Of a stretch of DNA of 5,751 bases, positions 3,981 to 5,751 are shown one piece after another (position 1 is the stretch's first letter; each line of letters opens with the position of its first letter). Source of the DNA: Bacteroidales bacterium (lineage in GTDB: Bacteria > Bacteroidota > Bacteroidia > Bacteroidales > Tenuifilaceae); contig WBUV01000227.1 of assembly GCA_008933525.1 (NCBI GenBank), positions 1 through 5,751 of the forward strand. Reading direction: 5' to 3'. The notes under the pieces are model-generated. The model did not search any database. It was not told the origin of the DNA and was given only the letters and a program-made list of their open reading frames with translations. The position numbers and the translations under genes are program-made.

Positions 3981-5751
3981 TTTGGAAGTCTACCAATATG
4001 TAACTCCTTTTGCGCTTGCGATAAATAGGTAAATATTGGTAGATTTCTTAATGCCTCAACCTCTTTCTTCTTGTTAACATTAACAATTACAATATTGCCC
4101 ATTCCTTTACCGTACTCGCCCCTGAAGTCATAGAACCCCGCAAGAACAGTTAACTGTCCAGAATTTATGAGTTCTCTATACTTTTTGTAAGCAATATTCA
4201 CCTGATAATCCAAATTCTTTTCAATTACGTGTGAATGGAGATTATCAAAATCCTTCACAGCATTCTGTTCTCGGATAATTGGTCTTAAAAAGTCCAACTC
4301 GTGTTTAATTCCGTAAATTTCCGAATCGAAACCTTTTAGGTAGGCTTTTATTGCTCCACAATCAGAGTGTCCAAGAAACATCAGGATTGGTGTTTTTAGA
4401 TGGTAGATACCATAATCAACCGAGCCCTCGGTTGAAAGAATTTGGTTGCCAATGTTTTGTATGGAGAAAACTTTGTTGGATGTGTCGGGCATTAGAGCAT
4501 TCAGTGGCACACGAGAATCAGAACAGGTCACGAGCGTAATGTATGGCTTCTGTTCAAAGCCAAAACTTTCAAAATACTCACGAGGATGTGTTTGAGTAAA
4601 ATAGTTGTTCCCAAGCACTATTTGAGTAATAATCTCAGGCGATTTAAGTACTTTAGGTTTAACAGGAGCCTTTTTAATATCGGGCTCAATTTCGCCAATG
4701 GCAGCTACAACAAAATCGTGAAGTGTATCGCGACGGCTAACGTGACCAAGTAGGTGCTCAATTTCTTCAAGCCTCAAAATATCCCTTACACCCGAGCGTG
4801 CTTCGGCAACTTTAAATTCAACTCCTTTTGCTTTAAGGTTTGTATATAGGCGTTTAATTAGTCTAGCACCACTGGAATCGATAGTGGCCGAAGAACTTAA
4901 ATCGAGAATTACTGTTTTAAGCGTTGAGTCCGAACTCTGAATTTTCCCCCAAACAGTATTGTAAACAAATGCCACATTAAAGTAAACAATGGGCGATTCC
5001 ACCCTAAAAAGAAGGATTCCTGGAATTAACTCATTGTCTGGATGTCTCTTAATGTCAGAATATCTGTTTGTGCCGGGAATTCTACCAAGAAAAGCAACAT
5101 TAGGAGCCGATACATTCCTTATAATTAGTATTAGAGAGAATAATGCCGCAATTAACACACCTTGCAAAATTCCAAATATTAGTACATTTACAAGAGCTGT
5201 CATTGCTATGATAAAATCAAACTTATTGACATTCCATAGGCGTTTTATCTCCTTTATATCGACAAGCCCTTTTATTGCTACCAAAACAATTGATGCAAGT
5301 ATTACGGTGGGTAGGTTTTTGAGCAAACCCGTTAGAAACAAAAGGCACAAAGCAATTCCTAATGATGCCACAGCCAAAGATATTGGAGTTTTTGCCCCAG
5401 CCTTATCGTTAACGGCCGATTGCGATAAACCTCCACTTGTTGGATAGCCCTGCCCAAGCGATACTGCTAGATTCGCTACACCCAGCGCAAGAAGTTCCTG
5501 CCTAGCATCTATATCGTAACCATTTTGCTGAGCCAGAGTTTTTGCTGCGGAAACACTCTCGATGTAAGCCAGAAGGAAACAGGCAAATGCCAACGGAAGA
5601 ATGTTGCCAATATCAACCAGATTTAAATCAGGAACTTGCAGTTTTGGAAGTCCACTGGGTATAATGCCCACTGTTTTAAATCCCATTGCTCCAAGCGGAG
5701 TGAACGAAATAGTTAAAACCGATATTGCTACTACTATTATTGCTATTGGTT
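3971..5751 (-). CDS. SulP anion transporter-STAS-beta-carbonic anhydrase fusion (N-terminus outside window)
   Basis: The frame runs unbroken from the right edge to the TAA at 3973-3971. The Met at 5686 is internal: 21 codons before it (including PIAIIVVAISVLTISF) continue a membrane helix. Residues below are numbered from that Met. The SulP core shows YIESVSAAKTLAQQNGY (41-57), QELLALGVAN (63-72) and GYPTSGGLSQSAVN (80-93), then hydrophobic helices to ~190. A STAS domain follows (~222-330) with DLSSSATIDSSGARLI (262-277). A Lys/Pro linker (334-350) leads to a beta-carbonic anhydrase (~350-545) with zinc ligands Cys388, His440 and Cys443 and the Asp390-Arg392 dyad in TCSDSRVP and GHSDCGAIKA. 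Predicted role: inner-membrane uptake of bicarbonate (or another anion) with CO2/HCO3- conversion tethered in the cytoplasm. SulP-carbonic anhydrase fusions are described in the literature; the substrate is inferred. The first transmembrane segments are missing, and no promoter or partner can be judged. Confidence 0.93.
   Translation of the reverse strand, partial: PIAIIVVAISVLTISFTPLGAMGFKTVGIIPSGLPKLQVPDLNLVDIGNILPLAFACFLLAYIESVSAAKTLAQQNGYDIDARQELLALGVANLAVSLGQGYPTSGGLSQSAVNDKAGAKTPISLAVASLGIALCLLFLTGLLKNLPTVILASIVLVAIKGLVDIKEIKRLWNVNKFDFIIAMTALVNVLIFGILQGVLIAALFSLILIIRNVSAPNVAFLGRIPGTNRYSDIKRHPDNELIPGILLFRVESPIVYFNVAFVYNTVWGKIQSSDSTLKTVILDLSSSATIDSSGARLIKRLYTNLKAKGVEFKVAEARSGVRDILRLEEIEHLLGHVSRRDTLHDFVVAAIGEIEPDIKKAPVKPKVLKSPEIITQIVLGNNYFTQTHPREYFESFGFEQKPYITLVTCSDSRVPLNALMPDTSNKVFSIQNIGNQILSTEGSVDYGIYHLKTPILMFLGHSDCGAIKAYLKGFDSEIYGIKHELDFLRPIIREQNAVKDFDNLHSHVIEKNLDYQVNIAYKKYRELINSGQLTVLAGFYDFRGEYGKGMGNIVIVNVNKKKEVEALRNLPIFTYLSQAQKELHIGRLPNNQ

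Noticed and set aside
4989..5447. 152-codon open frame on the plus strand inside the transporter gene
   Set aside because: It is antisense to the conserved SulP and STAS coding sequence, and its translation has no recognisable domain. It is a shadow of the real gene.
5684..5686. ATG at 5686 as the start of the transporter gene
   Set aside because: The frame stays open to the window edge and the preceding 21 codons encode a hydrophobic SulP helix, so this Met is internal and the gene is truncated by the window.
1..5751. Defence island, mobile element, CRISPR array or biosynthetic cluster
   Set aside because: No transposase, integrase, nuclease, repeat-spacer pattern, terminal inverted repeats or synthase genes were seen. 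The genes are housekeeping or hypothetical types.

Overview
The window is AT-rich bacterial chromosome that looks like a member of the Bacteroidota. The case for this is: near-exact TAnnTTTG promoter -7 boxes, start codons preceded by A/T-rich sequence with no Shine-Dalgarno, a small secreted protein with a CarboxypepD_reg-like domain, and a hybrid histidine kinase of a type common in that phylum. No rRNA, tRNA, insertion sequence, integrase, CRISPR array or phage gene was seen. Gene density and style look uniform, like an ordinary core or housekeeping region. The taxonomic call is inference, not a database result.

Layout: six of the seven genes are on the minus strand. From the right edge leftwards: (1) a large protein, cut by the window edge, joining a SulP anion transporter, a STAS domain and a beta-type carbonic anhydrase (3971-5751); (2) the single plus-strand gene, a hotdog-fold acyl-CoA thioesterase (3511-3948), convergent with the transporter across a 22-bp gap; (3) a 309-bp divergent intergenic region with a candidate promoter at each end; (4) a membrane hybrid sensor histidine kinase (1864-3201); (5) a CsaA-like tRNA-binding/chaperone protein (1498-1848), 15 bp downstream of the kinase; (6) a secreted protein with an N-terminal CarboxypepD_reg-like domain (588-1397); (7) a DUF1456/YehS-like protein (92-553); (8) the first 30 codons of a probable pentapeptide-repeat protein (1-91), whose ATG directly abuts the DUF1456 stop codon.

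How they may work together: kinase and csaA probably share a transcript, as do DUF1456 and the pentapeptide gene, possibly with the secreted protein upstream of them. The SulP-STAS-carbonic anhydrase protein most plausibly moves bicarbonate (or another anion) with CO2/HCO3- interconversion tethered on the cytoplasmic side. Nothing in the sequence links the kinase to the transporter.

I do not see a convincing undescribed system. The most notable item is the transporter-enzyme fusion, an architecture already described in the literature. The second is the kinase's short two-helix input module with no recognisable sensor domain.
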